DNA from: Thalassoglobus sp. JC818
GTDB lineage: Bacteria > Planctomycetota > Planctomycetia > Planctomycetales > Planctomycetaceae
Length of the DNA stretch: 64,000 nucleotides
Direction: 5' to 3'
Assembly: GCF_040717535.1 (NCBI RefSeq)
Contig: NZ_JBFEFI010000002.1
Coordinates: 496,001 to 560,000, forward strand
The notes below the pieces were generated by a model. That model did not search any database. It was given only the letters and a program-made list of their open reading frames with translations, and was not told the origin of the DNA. Positions 1 through 9,320 of this stretch are shown piece after piece. Numbering within the stretch: position 1 is the first letter of the stretch; the number at the start of each line of letters is the position of its first letter. The translations under genes were made by a program, and so were the position numbers.

Positions 1-258
1 GGAGATGTGTCAGCCGTGCTGGCTCTGGGAGCGGTCATTCAGGGAGATACAGATCACCATGAGTACATCAATCATGCTGTCGCTCAAGGATTGATGAACG
101 TGTCGCAGAAGTTCTCAATCCCCACCTTGTTTGGTGTGTTGACCTGTCGTACGATGGAGCAAGCTCTGGACCGAGCTGGCGGAAAAGCAGGGAACAAAGG
201 TGCCGAAGCTGCGCTGGCAGCGATCGAAACACTCGACGTCCTCAGACAGATCTCCTGA
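1..258 (+). CDS. ribH: 6,7-dimethyl-8-ribityllumazine synthase, C-terminal part
   Basis: Lumazine synthase condenses 5-amino-6-ribitylamino-uracil with 3,4-dihydroxy-2-butanone 4-phosphate in the penultimate step of riboflavin synthesis. The window starts inside the gene, so the 5' end is missing; the frame is open from base 1. The visible 85 residues carry the family core: [16 protein letters not shown], with the GDT-x-H loop that binds phosphate and the catalytic His next to it, then [11 protein letters not shown] and the C-terminal region rich in Gly and Ala ([13 protein letters not shown]). The length past the GDT motif matches the usual C-terminus, so the 3' end looks intact. nusB follows on the same strand after about 525 bases; ribH-nusB adjacency is common in bacteria, though the gap here is long. 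Confidence 0.93.
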   Translation, partial: GDVSAVLALGAVIQGDTDHHEYINHAVAQGLMNVSQKFSIPTLFGVLTCRTMEQALDRAGGKAGNKGAEAALAAIETLDVLRQIS

Positions 259-783
259 ACACCTCGGGCAGCAGTTTGTCCGCCCTGAAATCAGGAAGAC
301 TGAGTTCAGACTTTTGGTGTTCAGAGGTTTGTAGCAAATCGACGAAATGTCCCATCGAAAGGGCACTTCTGGCGACTACATGAGTTTCCGACAGCCACGG
401 GGCAGGCATCCTGGACAGCGCCGAGTCGCTCGGTCGGCGGAAACGGATCATTTGATCATGGCACGTACACTCATTGTTGGAATGATGTGCAGGAGCGTGT
501 CTCGGACATCTTTGACACCAAAGAATGTCTCAGGAAATGAAATGCGACATTAAGATCGCTTTGGAAACATTCTCAACACTGATTCCTCCACGCTGATTTA
601 CCGAATCGCTGAGCGGGAAACAGGCAGACTGCCGGGTCGAAACCGGAAGGACGAGCTCACTCGCACGAAGAGATAACTGTCTTTGGCCGTGGTCTCCATG
701 ACGCAGAAGATGGCAGCGAACCACACGATTTTCAGCAACTTTTGATTCCACCCGATAGAAACAAAACGATAGAGCAAAACTGA
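259..783. other. Intergenic gap ribH-nusB, no gene seen
   Basis: This stretch of 525 bases has only short reading frames on both strands, none with a ribosome binding site or protein-like composition. I see no tRNA-like fold and no convincing terminator. It presumably holds the nusB promoter. Confidence 0.5.
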
Positions 784-1233
784 ATGGCTCGACGCAGCAA
801 ATCCCGACAAATTGCACTCCAGATGCTGTATCAGACGGATCTGAATCCAGATATTGGAATGGATTCGATTCGTGAGATGATCGCCGAACGTATGAAGGAT
901 CCGGACCTGAGAACCTTCGCTTGGTCGCTGTTCGGCGGAGTGATGGAATGTCGCGCTGAACTCGATGAAAGAATTCAGGCTGTCGCCCAGAACTGGCGAA
1001 TCAGCCGGATGGCTGCCACAGATCGGAGTGTGCTTCGACTGGGAGCTTTCGAGTTGTTGAAAACGAACACTCCACCGCGAGTGGTCATCGATGAAGCGAT
1101 CGAGTTGGCCAAGAAGTTCGGGAACGCTCAGTCAGCCCAATTCGTCAACGGTGTGCTGGATCAACTCATACCGAACAAGCACAACCGACCCAAAGAGCCA
1201 CCGAAGGCCGACGCAGAGGGCGGAAGCGAATAG
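784..1233 (+). CDS. nusB: Transcription antitermination protein NusB
   Basis: NusB binds boxA RNA with NusE (S10) and supports antitermination of rRNA operons in the cytoplasm. The 149-residue all-helical protein has the expected basic N-terminus (ARRSKSRQIALQMLYQTD) and the conserved second half: NWRISRMAATDRSVLRLGAFELL, then PPRVVIDEAIELAKKFGNAQSAQFVNGVLD, which is close to the family signature. The length is typical of the family (about 130-160), with a short acidic and Pro-rich tail. The ATG at 784 is the only start that keeps the full N-terminal helix. Located downstream of ribH on the same strand. Confidence 0.96.
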   Translation: MARRSKSRQIALQMLYQTDLNPDIGMDSIREMIAERMKDPDLRTFAWSLFGGVMECRAELDERIQAVAQNWRISRMAATDRSVLRLGAFELLKTNTPPRVVIDEAIELAKKFGNAQSAQFVNGVLDQLIPNKHNRPKEPPKADAEGGSE

Positions 1234-1755
1234 CATCTGCGTGTGGCCAGTGTTTTTGAACCACCAACTTGGGGCAGGCGAGGCCGGCTCTCAACGACGA
1301 CGCGATTCAGTCACCGCGTCGAGCTCTCGTCGGTAAATCTGCAAGAGTTTCCGCTGCACTGATGGGCTGGGCTGTTCAGTGCTGCGAAGCTGATTTCTCA
1401 GGCAATAATTGCCATTCTGATCGCTGATCGCAGCGAAGAAATGCATTCATCTTGATTCGAAACGGAAGAATCGTTTCTCTTGAGCGAATTCGTTCTCTCG
1501 CCGAGCAAATCAGGGAAAAACTTCGCGTAAAACCGGACAACCCGTCCAATTTCCTCATGTTCACGGAAGAACATCGTCGATTTCAACGATAGCCCATGTG
1601 CCGCGCTCCACAGCGTCACTGACGCATCTTGAAATCAAACTTCTTGCTGAGCCAATCGCCCATCCTACGGTCAAAGTGACGTTCTGTCGCAGCTCAGTGA
1701 GTCTTCGATCGCTCCAATCCATTTTGGACCCCCTCACATCGTTACGGAGACTGTC
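1234..1755. other. Intergenic gap after nusB, no gene seen
   Basis: About 520 bases without a credible gene. A short stem (GAAACG / CGTTTC, near 1459-1478) is followed by a weak T-rich stretch and might help end nusB transcription, but it is not a clear terminator. The promoter for the DUF11-type gene probably lies here. Confidence 0.4.
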
Positions 1756-3741
1756 ATGCGAAGGAGTGCATGTTTACTGGCCATTCTCGGGTTGGGAATA
1801 TCGAGTGCCAACGCCCAGAGTTCATTCGGACCTTCTGCCGAGTCCGGCAAGCCCGCACCGAAAGGGCTACGATTCATCAATTCCGAATCGGACCAAGCCA
1901 CTCCAGTTGCAGAGTCAGGCGGTCCCAAGCCAGTGAACACCGAAGAGGCTTCGCCAATTCCGGGTTTCTATGGTCAGGCGATTGGAACATCCACACAGAA
2001 AACAGCTGAGAAGGCAGAGCCTGCCCGACCAGCATTTACCTTCGAAACAACAGTCGACGCTTCTGCTGGCAGCGGAGTCACTCCAGCGGCATTTCAAGCT
2101 GAAGCAACGGAAACTGGTCCAACGATTCAACAGGTCAGCGGAGAGTTGGGCGACGTCCGACCATTTCCTGGCAAACCAGTGAGTGTCGAAACTGCTTCAC
2201 CCGAGGCGGCAGCGGCTGTTCCCGAAGAGATGAGTGTGCCTGCGAAGACCACTCCAAAAGGCTCGCTGACGATCACTCGGGCTCCGGAACGAAAAGAAAC
2301 GTCCGCACGGTCACTGACTGCTCCCGTCGCTCCAAATACATTTGGAACTCCATCGGTCGTCACTGGCCGCGATCTTCAAGGACCGCAAACTCCAAGCTTG
2401 ACGATCGAATGGAAGACCAACTCGGAAATCAACGTCGGTCAACAGTTCGACTGCGATCTCGTGATCTCGAACAACGGAAAAGCGACAGCGACGCGAGTTG
2501 AAGTTCAGGCTCGTTTGCCGCAGAACGTTCGCGTAGTTGATACCGAACCCAAACCTGATCAGAGTGAAACATTCCTGGGATGGGAATTCGCGGAATTGAA
2601 GCCGGGACAACAAAAGACCATCAAGGTCTCGATGATTCCGTTTCAACGCGGTGCCGTCAACGCCGATGCGAGTGTTCGTTTCTCAGGCACAGCAAGCGGT
2701 GTCTTCGAAGTCGCCGAGCCGATGCTCGCTTTGAAATTGACAGGTCCTCAGGAAGTTCACGTTGGGGACAGTGTTCCTCACTCTGTGATCGTTACGAATC
2801 CAGGAACCGGAGTTGCGAAAAACGTTCGCGTCGAAGCGTTCATTCCTAAAGGGCTTGAGCACATTCGAGGTGAACGATTGCTGATGGAGATCGGATCTCT
2901 GAATCCCGGTGAATCACGTCATGTTCGACTGGCGATGTCAGCTGTTGCGGGTGGAACTCACGATGTGATGGTTCATGCTGTGGCTGACAATGGCCTCGAT
3001 GAACAGATCAGCTCAGCGGTCCACGTGATTGCACCAAACCTGATGGCTGAAGTGAGTGGTCCTCGTCTGCGATATTTGGGGCGCGAAGGAACCTTCAAGC
3101 TCTCCGTCAAGAACGACGGACAGGCAGCCACGAACAACGTGCAGTTGATGCACAAGATTCCTGACGGGTTCAAGTTCGTCTCGGCGGACCGTGGAGTTCA
3201 ATTCGATCGCAATGCAAAAATGCTGATCTGGTTTGTCGGTCGTCTCGATGTCAAACAGTCGGCAGAGTTGAACGTGACACTGATGGCTGAAAAGTCTGGA
3301 GCATTCAAGCACCTCATTCGTGCAACTTCGGAGCACGGAACGCTGGCTGATGCCGAGCTCGATTGCCGTATCGAAGGAGCTTCGTCTCTGTCGGTGGCTG
3401 TCGTCGATCTCGACGATCCTGTCGAAGTCGGAACAGAAGCTGTCTACGAAGTTCGAGTCAAGAACGAAGGAACCGCAGCTGCGAAAGATGTTGGTCTGAC
3501 TTGTGAACTCGCACAGGGAACTGCGTTTGTTCATGCTGAAGGACCGGCCGCTCATGTGAGCGAAGGGAATGAAGTTATCTTCCGCACCACTCCAGAACTC
3601 GCACCGGGAGAAACTGCGACCTTCCGTGTTCGCGTCGCGAGCAAGACTCCTGGAAATATGCGATTCCGAGCACGGGTGACAAGTGAATCTGTCCCTGAAC
3701 CGCTGACGACGGATGAACTGACGAAGTTCTACGGTGAGTAG
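1756..3741 (+). CDS. Secreted DUF11-repeat protein
   Basis: This 661-residue protein has a clear signal peptide (about residues 1-21, hydrophobic LLAILGLGIS ending SANAQ). A low-complexity Pro/Ala/Glu-rich stretch follows to about residue 215. The rest consists of repeated immunoglobulin-like beta domains of about 110 residues with the DUF11 pattern: 'EINVGQQFDCDLVISNNGKA', 'EVHVGDSVPHSVIVTNPGTG', 'GREGTFKLSVKNDGQA', 'VEVGTEAVYEVRVKNEGTAA'. In each, a 'V-x-N-x-G-x-A' turn precedes a proline and a basic strand. DUF11 domains are found in cell-envelope proteins of planctomycetes, so a structural or surface role is likely; no catalytic motif is seen. The gene is a single unit with a hairpin at 3812-3846 downstream. 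Confidence 0.85.
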   Translation: MRRSACLLAILGLGISSANAQSSFGPSAESGKPAPKGLRFINSESDQATPVAESGGPKPVNTEEASPIPGFYGQAIGTSTQKTAEKAEPARPAFTFETTVDASAGSGVTPAAFQAEATETGPTIQQVSGELGDVRPFPGKPVSVETASPEAAAAVPEEMSVPAKTTPKGSLTITRAPERKETSARSLTAPVAPNTFGTPSVVTGRDLQGPQTPSLTIEWKTNSEINVGQQFDCDLVISNNGKATATRVEVQARLPQNVRVVDTEPKPDQSETFLGWEFAELKPGQQKTIKVSMIPFQRGAVNADASVRFSGTASGVFEVAEPMLALKLTGPQEVHVGDSVPHSVIVTNPGTGVAKNVRVEAFIPKGLEHIRGERLLMEIGSLNPGESRHVRLAMSAVAGGTHDVMVHAVADNGLDEQISSAVHVIAPNLMAEVSGPRLRYLGREGTFKLSVKNDGQAATNNVQLMHKIPDGFKFVSADRGVQFDRNAKMLIWFVGRLDVKQSAELNVTLMAEKSGAFKHLIRATSEHGTLADAELDCRIEGASSLSVAVVDLDDPVEVGTEAVYEVRVKNEGTAAAKDVGLTCELAQGTAFVHAEGPAAHVSEGNEVIFRTTPELAPGETATFRVRVASKTPGNMRFRARVTSESVPEPLTTDELTKFYGE

Positions 3742-3811
3742 GAACATCACTCTTTCGCGAAGCTTGCTTCCTTGAAAGAGTCGTTTCGAAAATCGTGATT
3801 AACATGAAATT

Positions 3812-3846
3812 CAAGAGACGCGGCGTACAAAACGCCGCGTCTCTTG
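3812..3846 (+). terminator. Strong hairpin after the DUF11 gene
   Basis: A perfect inverted repeat with 15-base arms (3812-3826 and 3832-3846) flanks a five-base loop ACAAA. It lies 70 bases after the DUF11 stop codon. The following bases (CTATTTGTGG) give only a weak U tract, so termination efficiency is uncertain. Confidence 0.7.
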
Positions 3847-4018
3847 CTATTTGTGGGAACCGATTTTTCTGATAGGTATCATTGCGTAACGGCTTCAGAT
3901 TCATGATGCTGGATGGATTTCAGAGGGCGAAGCTCTCGACCGAATTGCCTTCCAGCTTCAACGTCGATCCTAACGTGCAATGCGTGAGGTTGTGCGCACT
4001 ATTTGAATGAGGTTTCCC

Positions 4019-5278
4019 ATGCCCCGTATTTGTGTCGCGAATCTGTTCTCATCTGTTCTTGTCTTCACGATGCTCGTCATCTTCGCAGCACCGACTTCGG
4101 TCGAAGCTGAGGAGTGGACCCGATTTCGTGGCCCCAATGGTGAGGGAAAGAGTTCGCAGCAGGGTTTCCCGACGAAATGGGAAATGCAGGATTATGACTG
4201 GGTCGTCGAGCTTCCCGGAAAAGGGCACTCATCGCCTGCGATCTGGAATGATTCTCTGTTTCTGACGGCAGGCTTGGACGACGGAACGCGCATCGTCATT
4301 TGTGTTGATGCCATGACTGGCGAGATTCGCTGGGAAGACTCAATTCAACTGGCTGCGAATCATCTTCACAAGAAGAACAGCTACGCTTCAGGGACTCCTG
4401 CTGTCGATGGAGAGCGGGTTTTTGTGGTCTTCGCCGACGACAATCACTACACGATTCTGGCTTACGACTTCGCCGGAGAACGAATCTGGTCACGCGATCT
4501 TGGTTCGTTCACGAGCCAGCATGGTCAGGGAGTTTCTCCGATTGTTTACGACGGAAAAGTGATCGTGCCTGATGACCAGATGGGGCCGAGCAAAATCGTC
4601 GCTCTCGACGTGGCCAGCGGCGAGCAGGTGTGGGAGTCAGAACGTGACTTCCGCAGGACGTCCTACGCGACTCCGTTGATCGTCAACATCGACGGAAAAG
4701 ATCAACTCGTATGCTTGAGCGGTGCGCTGGGGCTGTCGGGAATGGACCCACAAACCGGAAAACAGCTGTGGGCATCCGGTGAACTTCCCGATCGAACGGT
4801 GGCCTCACCTGCTTATGGAGAAGGATTGCTGACAGCGATTTGCGGAAAGGGTGGACGTGGAACGACGCTGGCACTTGTGAAAGCGGACGGCAAGGGTGAA
4901 GTCGTCAACATGCGAACACGCAATTTGCCGTACGTGCCGACTCCGATTATTCACGAAGGTCATCTGTTCCTGTGGAACGATGGCGGCGTTGTCTGCTGTA
5001 TCGATCTGTCCGGAGACTTGGAGCAGAACGTATGGATGGAGCGGATCGGCGGAAACTTCAGTGGCTCGCCTGTGTTGATTGATGGCAAGCTCTATTGCAT
5101 CTCAGAAGAAGGAGATGTTGTCGTCCTCGATGCATCGCCGAAATTCCATCTGTACGGGAAAAGCCCGACGGGTGACAACTCGTACTCGACTCCAGCAGTA
5201 GCGAACGGTCGTCTCTACCTACGAGGATTCGGAAGTCTTGCTTGCTTGCGATCCGGCACTCGAGTCTCCCAGCGCTGA
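4019..5278 (+). CDS. Secreted PQQ-like beta-propeller protein
   Basis: This protein of about 419 residues has an N-terminal hydrophobic export signal (LVFTMLVIFAAPTSVEA), followed by the planctomycete-typical opening 'EEWTRFRGPNGEG'. Repeated propeller blades follow with the PQQ/BamB-type motif A-x-D-x-x-TG-x-x-x-W: 'CVDAMTGEIRWEDS', 'AYDFAGERIWSRD', 'ALDVASGEQVWESE', 'MDPQTGKQLWASG'. No PQQ-dehydrogenase active-site residues were recognised, so this is a structural WD-like (BamB-type) propeller rather than a proven enzyme. I prefer the ATG at 4019 over the one at 4007 because GAGG at 4009-4012 is correctly spaced for it. The 3' end overlaps the convergent zinc-ribbon gene by 60 bases. Confidence 0.88.
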   Translation: MPRICVANLFSSVLVFTMLVIFAAPTSVEAEEWTRFRGPNGEGKSSQQGFPTKWEMQDYDWVVELPGKGHSSPAIWNDSLFLTAGLDDGTRIVICVDAMTGEIRWEDSIQLAANHLHKKNSYASGTPAVDGERVFVVFADDNHYTILAYDFAGERIWSRDLGSFTSQHGQGVSPIVYDGKVIVPDDQMGPSKIVALDVASGEQVWESERDFRRTSYATPLIVNIDGKDQLVCLSGALGLSGMDPQTGKQLWASGELPDRTVASPAYGEGLLTAICGKGGRGTTLALVKADGKGEVVNMRTRNLPYVPTPIIHEGHLFLWNDGGVVCCIDLSGDLEQNVWMERIGGNFSGSPVLIDGKLYCISEEGDVVVLDASPKFHLYGKSPTGDNSYSTPAVANGRLYLRGFGSLACLRSGTRVSQR

Positions 5279-6265
5279 AGTGTCTGTTTCTGAGTCGTTG
5301 TTGGCCGGGATTAGAGTTCGGTCACGAAACGAAGTCATTTGGCCCTCGAGGATTCGTCCATCGGGGGTGACTCCGTTGTGGTGGATCGTGCAGAAGATCG
5401 AGGGAGTCGTCCAGCGTGCGTTGTACGGATTTGGGACGGGTGGTTTCTTCGTTCGATGATTGTCGAGAGACTCCTGTAACGCGGTCAGGAATTTCGGGTC
5501 GCGGACACTGATGGAGAATTTGCCAGCAAATGCGGGGCGTTTAGTCCGAGCGTGAATGCCCGCCAGCAGTACGGATCGCAGCTCTCCGTCTGCGTTCGTC
5601 GAATAGCCGATGATTGCGTAGTCATTCTGATAGATCTTGTCTTCGACGATCCCTTCCGACGTTTCGAAATAACCGGGCTGTTCATCTTCGATTTCAGCCC
5701 TCAGTGACGGGTCATCTTCGGAATCTACAGAGGCAATTTCGGCTTCTGTCGGGGCGATTGTTTCGACTTCTGTGATTACGGGCTCTTCGCTCGGTTGGTC
5801 CTCAATCGTTTCAACCGGTTGCTCGTCGGTCTCTACGACCGCAACTGAGGCGTTTCGTCGTAACCCTTCTGGGAGAAGCTGCGGAGCGAAGAAGTAAACG
5901 CCCAACCCGGTTGAAGCCAAAAGTCCCAGCATGATGCCGGTGATCAGAATGTGAGAGGACTCATCCTCATCGAGTTCGTTCTCGTGATCGCTTCCGCCGT
6001 CATCAAGGTCCAGTTCGAGACCTTCGACTGCGGAATCGTCAAAAACGGATTTCCCAGTCTTCGGATAGTAGCCGCAATTTGGACACCAGGAACTCGTTCC
6101 CCAGTCCTCTGTTGATTCACAAGAGGGGCACATCTCCGAAAATCCGGAGCCCTCTTCCAGCAGAATCTCTTCAGAGCTCGACTGCAACTCCACCGAATTG
6201 AGGAGGTCCTGCAGACGCTGTTGTGCGGCCAGGAATCGATCGTTGTTTTCGGGGGAATCTGTCAT
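5219..6265 (-). CDS. Zinc-ribbon single-pass membrane protein, unknown function
   Basis: This 348-residue protein has four parts. The first 40 residues look helical. A zinc ribbon of the form C-P-x-C ... C-P-N-C-G-Y-Y-P lies at about residues 45-70. An acidic linker follows (ELDLDDGGSDHENELDEDE), then one transmembrane segment (ILITGIMLGLLASTGLGVYFF, about 105-127). The C-terminal soluble half of about 150 residues begins near 'PGYFETSEGIVEDKIYQNDYAIIGY' and matches no family I can name. The zinc ribbon probably faces the cytoplasm, with the C-terminal domain in the periplasm, but topology is inferred. The final 20 codons overlap the tail of the PQQ-like gene on the opposite strand. Confidence 0.75.
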   Translation of the reverse strand: MTDSPENNDRFLAAQQRLQDLLNSVELQSSSEEILLEEGSGFSEMCPSCESTEDWGTSSWCPNCGYYPKTGKSVFDDSAVEGLELDLDDGGSDHENELDEDESSHILITGIMLGLLASTGLGVYFFAPQLLPEGLRRNASVAVVETDEQPVETIEDQPSEEPVITEVETIAPTEAEIASVDSEDDPSLRAEIEDEQPGYFETSEGIVEDKIYQNDYAIIGYSTNADGELRSVLLAGIHARTKRPAFAGKFSISVRDPKFLTALQESLDNHRTKKPPVPNPYNARWTTPSIFCTIHHNGVTPDGRILEGQMTSFRDRTLIPANNDSETDTSALGDSSAGSQASKTSESS

Positions 6266-6618
6266 CGGGCAAGCTGGTGACTCAGCGAGTTTGGGACCGA
6301 CGAAGGCAGCTGGTGTTCTTCGGATCGCTCGTGTGAATGGTTTCGACCAGATGTTCCCGCACGTAGAGTGTGCAAGTCCGTTAAAACCGATTCAATCCGA
6401 GCGCTCAGTTGACGGCTGTTCATATGTCCTTGTTGTGATGGTTTACCTAGATCGTTTCACGTTAAAACCTAGCACATTTCCACAGGTCGATAGCGATTTT
6501 TGCCACGCGCGCGTATGATTCGGTAAACTGTTGTCGTAATTGAACTTTCTTTAGTGCAACCAGCGGTTTGTCACCTGTTTCCAAGACTGGCCGGTTGCTG
6601 AATTGGTTGAACGCACGT
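6266..6618. other. Divergent promoter region, zinc-ribbon gene / DEAD helicase
   Basis: A gap of 353 bases between divergently read genes. The central part (about 6420-6560) is richer in A and T than its surroundings and carries two CCTAG copies about 20 bases apart. No promoter hexamers with good spacing stand out. A TTG at 6568 could extend the helicase frame upstream, but the ATG at 6619 is preferred. Confidence 0.4.
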
Positions 6619-7863
6619 ATGACATCTGATGTCGAATCACTCTCCTTCAAAGGGCTTGGGCTGAATCAGCGGATTTTGCGAACGCTTGATACACTCGGAT
6701 TTGAGAAGCCCACGCCGATTCAGGCGGAATTTATTCCCATCGCTATCACTGGCGTGGATTGTATCGGGCAGGCACGCACGGGAACGGGAAAGACCGCAGC
6801 CTTCGCACTGCCGATCCTTCAAAAGCTTGAGCGTCGAAGCGAAGCCGTCCAGGCGATTATTCTGGCACCGACTCGTGAGTTGAGTGAACAAGTCGATCGC
6901 GAGTTTCGGTCGCTCGCTGGGAAATCCAACTGCGACACCGTGCTCGTGGTAGGTGGTCGTCCGCTCGGTCCGCAGATCTCAGCGCTGCGAAAGTGTCCGC
7001 AGGTCGTCATCGGAACTCCGGGTCGAGTCATTGATCTTCTCCAGCGGAAAGAACTTGACTTGAGCAAGGTGGGCTTCGCAGTTCTGGACGAAGCGGATCG
7101 AATGCTCGATATCGGATTTCGAAAAGACATCGAACGAATTCTGAGTTCCTGTCCTGAAGACCGGCAAACGTTGTTGCTCTCAGCGACGCTGGCCGAACCG
7201 GTGCAGCGACTGGCTCAACGATTTATGAAAGAACCGGCACTCGTCGATCTTTCAGAAGATCACGTTGTGGTGGATACGATCGAGCAGTTTTATTGCACGG
7301 TCGAGCACGAACAGAAATACGGTTTGCTGATCAAGCTGCTGTTGAATGAGCGTCCATCGCAGGCGATTGTCTTCTGCCGGACAAAGCGGAAAGCTCATGA
7401 GATCTATGCGAAGATCAAAAAGAAGCTGCCGGACGTGGCAGCGATTCATGGAGATCTTCCACAGAAGACCCGGGATCGTGTTCTGAAACAGCTGCGCGAT
7501 GGTCGAGTCCGACTGGCGATCGCGACGGACGTTGTCGGTCGGGGAATCGACATCTCCGGGATTTCACACATCGTGAATTTCGATATCCCGGAAAGTGCAG
7601 ACGACTACATCCACCGCGTTGGCCGAACTGGTCGACTCTCCTCTGATTTTCATGGGCGCGCATTCACGTTCGTCACTCCGGAGCAGGGACCGGAATTGAC
7701 AAAGATCGAAATGCGGATCAATACCCTTTTGCATGAGTATCGTTTCGACGGATATAATGCATTCCAGTCTCGTGAAGTCGGAACTGTTTCCGAAAACGAG
7801 ACCTTTGAACCGGCTCCAGTTTCGTCATCGCATTGGGATGACATCCTCAATGATTTAGGGTAG
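6619..7863 (+). CDS. DEAD-box ATP-dependent RNA helicase
   Basis: This 414-residue helicase shows all core motifs in order: Q motif (GFEKPTPIQ, residues 28-36), Walker A (ARTGTGKT, 52-59), PTREL (84-88), the GG and TPGR motifs (about 112 and 133), DEAD (157-160), SAT (178-180), and in domain 2 IVFCRTK, ATDVVGRGID and HRVGRTGR (342-349). It stops soon after the second RecA domain, without the long basic tail found in RhlE or CsdA, so it is a minimal form. Expected role: ATP-driven RNA remodelling in the cytoplasm, for instance in ribosome assembly or mRNA decay. A response regulator gene starts 20 bases downstream, with RNase III next on the same strand. The alternative start TTG at 6568 would add 17 residues not typical of the family. 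Confidence 0.95.
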   Translation: MTSDVESLSFKGLGLNQRILRTLDTLGFEKPTPIQAEFIPIAITGVDCIGQARTGTGKTAAFALPILQKLERRSEAVQAIILAPTRELSEQVDREFRSLAGKSNCDTVLVVGGRPLGPQISALRKCPQVVIGTPGRVIDLLQRKELDLSKVGFAVLDEADRMLDIGFRKDIERILSSCPEDRQTLLLSATLAEPVQRLAQRFMKEPALVDLSEDHVVVDTIEQFYCTVEHEQKYGLLIKLLLNERPSQAIVFCRTKRKAHEIYAKIKKKLPDVAAIHGDLPQKTRDRVLKQLRDGRVRLAIATDVVGRGIDISGISHIVNFDIPESADDYIHRVGRTGRLSSDFHGRAFTFVTPEQGPELTKIEMRINTLLHEYRFDGYNAFQSREVGTVSENETFEPAPVSSSHWDDILNDLG

Positions 7864-7883
7864 ACCGGACTCAGGAGGCGAGA

Positions 7884-8408
7884 GTGACTGGATTTCTCGG
7901 AGGACACGACAGCAGCGATGAAGCAGCAGCTCTGCAGTCTGCCGTCGGTCGTCCTATGGAAATCCTGCTGGTCGAAGACAGCCTCGTTGCTGCCAAGTTT
8001 GCGATCGGAGCATTGGATCGCAGCGGAATCCGACATCGTCTGACGTGGATGAGTCACGGTGATGATGCGAAGAGCTTTGTGTTTCAGGAGGGCCGGTTTT
8101 CACTCGCTCCACGACCTGATCTTGTTCTTCTCGATTTGAATCTTCCCGGGCTGAGCGGTCGGCAAATTCTTCAGCTGATGAGATCGACGGATCACTTGAA
8201 GCGGATCGCCGTCGTGATCATGACTGGCGAGACGACTCCTGCAGACGGAGCAGAGTTTGGGGCCATGGACGTGCAGGGCGTGCTGACCAAACCAGTGGAC
8301 GTTGGCAACTTTGTCGATCTTGTGGAAAGGTTAAAGAGTTACTGGAAAGCGGAGATGATCATTCCTTATTCGCAAGAAGGGCAAAGCGAAAACTTTCGGT
8401 CGAGCTAA
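7884..8408 (+). CDS. Response regulator, receiver domain only
   Basis: This 174-residue protein is a lone CheY-like receiver of the Rcp1-like type. The acidic pocket is in 'MEILLVEDS' (about residues 25-33), the phospho-acceptor Asp in 'PDLVLLDLNLPG', the conserved Thr/Ser in 'VVIMTGE' and the Lys in 'VLTKPVD'. The insertion 'FVFQEGRFSLAPRPD' before the phospho-acceptor strand is characteristic of Rcp1-like receivers that pair with phytochrome or hybrid kinases. No DNA-binding or enzymatic output domain is present, and no kinase is nearby. The GTG start is chosen because AGGAGG lies at 7873-7878 with good spacing. It follows the helicase closely, so the two may be co-transcribed. Confidence 0.9.
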   Translation: MTGFLGGHDSSDEAAALQSAVGRPMEILLVEDSLVAAKFAIGALDRSGIRHRLTWMSHGDDAKSFVFQEGRFSLAPRPDLVLLDLNLPGLSGRQILQLMRSTDHLKRIAVVIMTGETTPADGAEFGAMDVQGVLTKPVDVGNFVDLVERLKSYWKAEMIIPYSQEGQSENFRSS

Positions 8409-8451
8409 GTGGCTCCAGTGCAGGCGCTGTGCACGTTCGATGCTTGCCGAA

Positions 8452-8481
8452 TTGACAGTCTACTTAAAGGCGAAATAGACT
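8452..8481 (+). promoter_or_regulatory. Possible sigma70-type promoter for rnc
   Basis: TTGACA at 8452-8457 is followed after 18 bases by TAGACT (8476-8481). The start would fall about 30 bases before the rnc start codon. The -35 box is a perfect match, the -10 box four of six. Confidence 0.4.
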
Positions 8482-8519
8482 TGGCTTCTCAATCCTAACG
8501 TTCTTGATGTTGATGATTG

Positions 8520-9320
8520 ATGTCTTCTCAACCGGCCCCTCAAGATCCTGAGTCAGATGCACTGGCAGCTTGTCAGAATGTCTTGCGATACCGGTTCGAG
8601 GATCAGGAATTGCTCATCCGCTGCTTAACGCATGCTTCCGCAGCACGCACCCGGCTGGAATCGAATGAACGGATGGAGTTTCTGGGTGATGCTATTCTGG
8701 GGGCTGCCGTTTGCGAAAAACTCTTTCGGCGATTTCCGGAGTCATCAGAAGGGGAACTGACTCGCATCAAGTCAGTCGTGGTGAGTCGAGCGACGTGCGC
8801 CCGATTGATCCGCCAATTGAAACTCGATGACTTCCTCGTGCTCGGAAAAGGGATCACAACGAGTTCGTCGGTTCCGAATTCCGTGCTCGCAACTGCTTTC
8901 GAAGCGATCATCGGAGGGATCTATCTGGATGGGGGATACGAAGCGGCCTGTTCGTTCATCGAATGGGTCCTCGACGAAGATATTTCGAATGCTGCTGAGT
9001 CGACGATTGGGGTGAATTACAAGAGTCTCTTTCAACAGCGCATGCAGAAATCGTTGGGGGAGACTCCAGTGTATACCGTCATGGACGAACGAGGTCCGGA
9101 TCATTCGAAATGCTTTCAGGTGACAGCCGTCGTAGGAGATCGAGAATTTATTCCTGCCTGGGGACCGAGTAAGAAGGTCGCCGAGCAACGCGCTGCTCGC
9201 AATGCCCTCGCGCAACTCGATGGAGAATTCGTTCCACATCAGAAAAACTCTGACGGCACCTCGAATGCAACGAAAGTCGAGCAGGACGGTTCGTCTACAG
9301 AGTCGACCCCGCAGGGTTGA
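8520..9320 (+). CDS. rnc: Ribonuclease III
   Basis: RNase III cleaves double-stranded RNA, notably in rRNA maturation. The 266-residue protein has the RNase III signature NERMEFLGDA (residues 49-58, with catalytic Glu and Asp) and the second catalytic Glu in FEAIIGG (about residue 128), so it should be active. The double-stranded RNA-binding domain covers about residues 166-236, ending in 'KKVAEQRAARNALAQL'. A disordered Ser/Thr/Glu-rich tail of about 30 residues follows and is longer than in E. coli. The ATG at 8520 is preferred over the TTG immediately before it. Neighbours are a response regulator upstream and a TPR protein downstream; a possible promoter lies just upstream. Confidence 0.96.
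   Translation: MSSQPAPQDPESDALAACQNVLRYRFEDQELLIRCLTHASAARTRLESNERMEFLGDAILGAAVCEKLFRRFPESSEGELTRIKSVVVSRATCARLIRQLKLDDFLVLGKGITTSSSVPNSVLATAFEAIIGGIYLDGGYEAACSFIEWVLDEDISNAAESTIGVNYKSLFQQRMQKSLGETPVYTVMDERGPDHSKCFQVTAVVGDREFIPAWGPSKKVAEQRAARNALAQLDGEFVPHQKNSDGTSNATKVEQDGSSTESTPQG

Noticed and set aside
3013-3750. Minus-strand open frame of 245 residues in the DUF11 gene
   Set aside because: It is wholly antisense to a repeated domain gene with strong protein features; Arg/Ser/Cys-rich composition.
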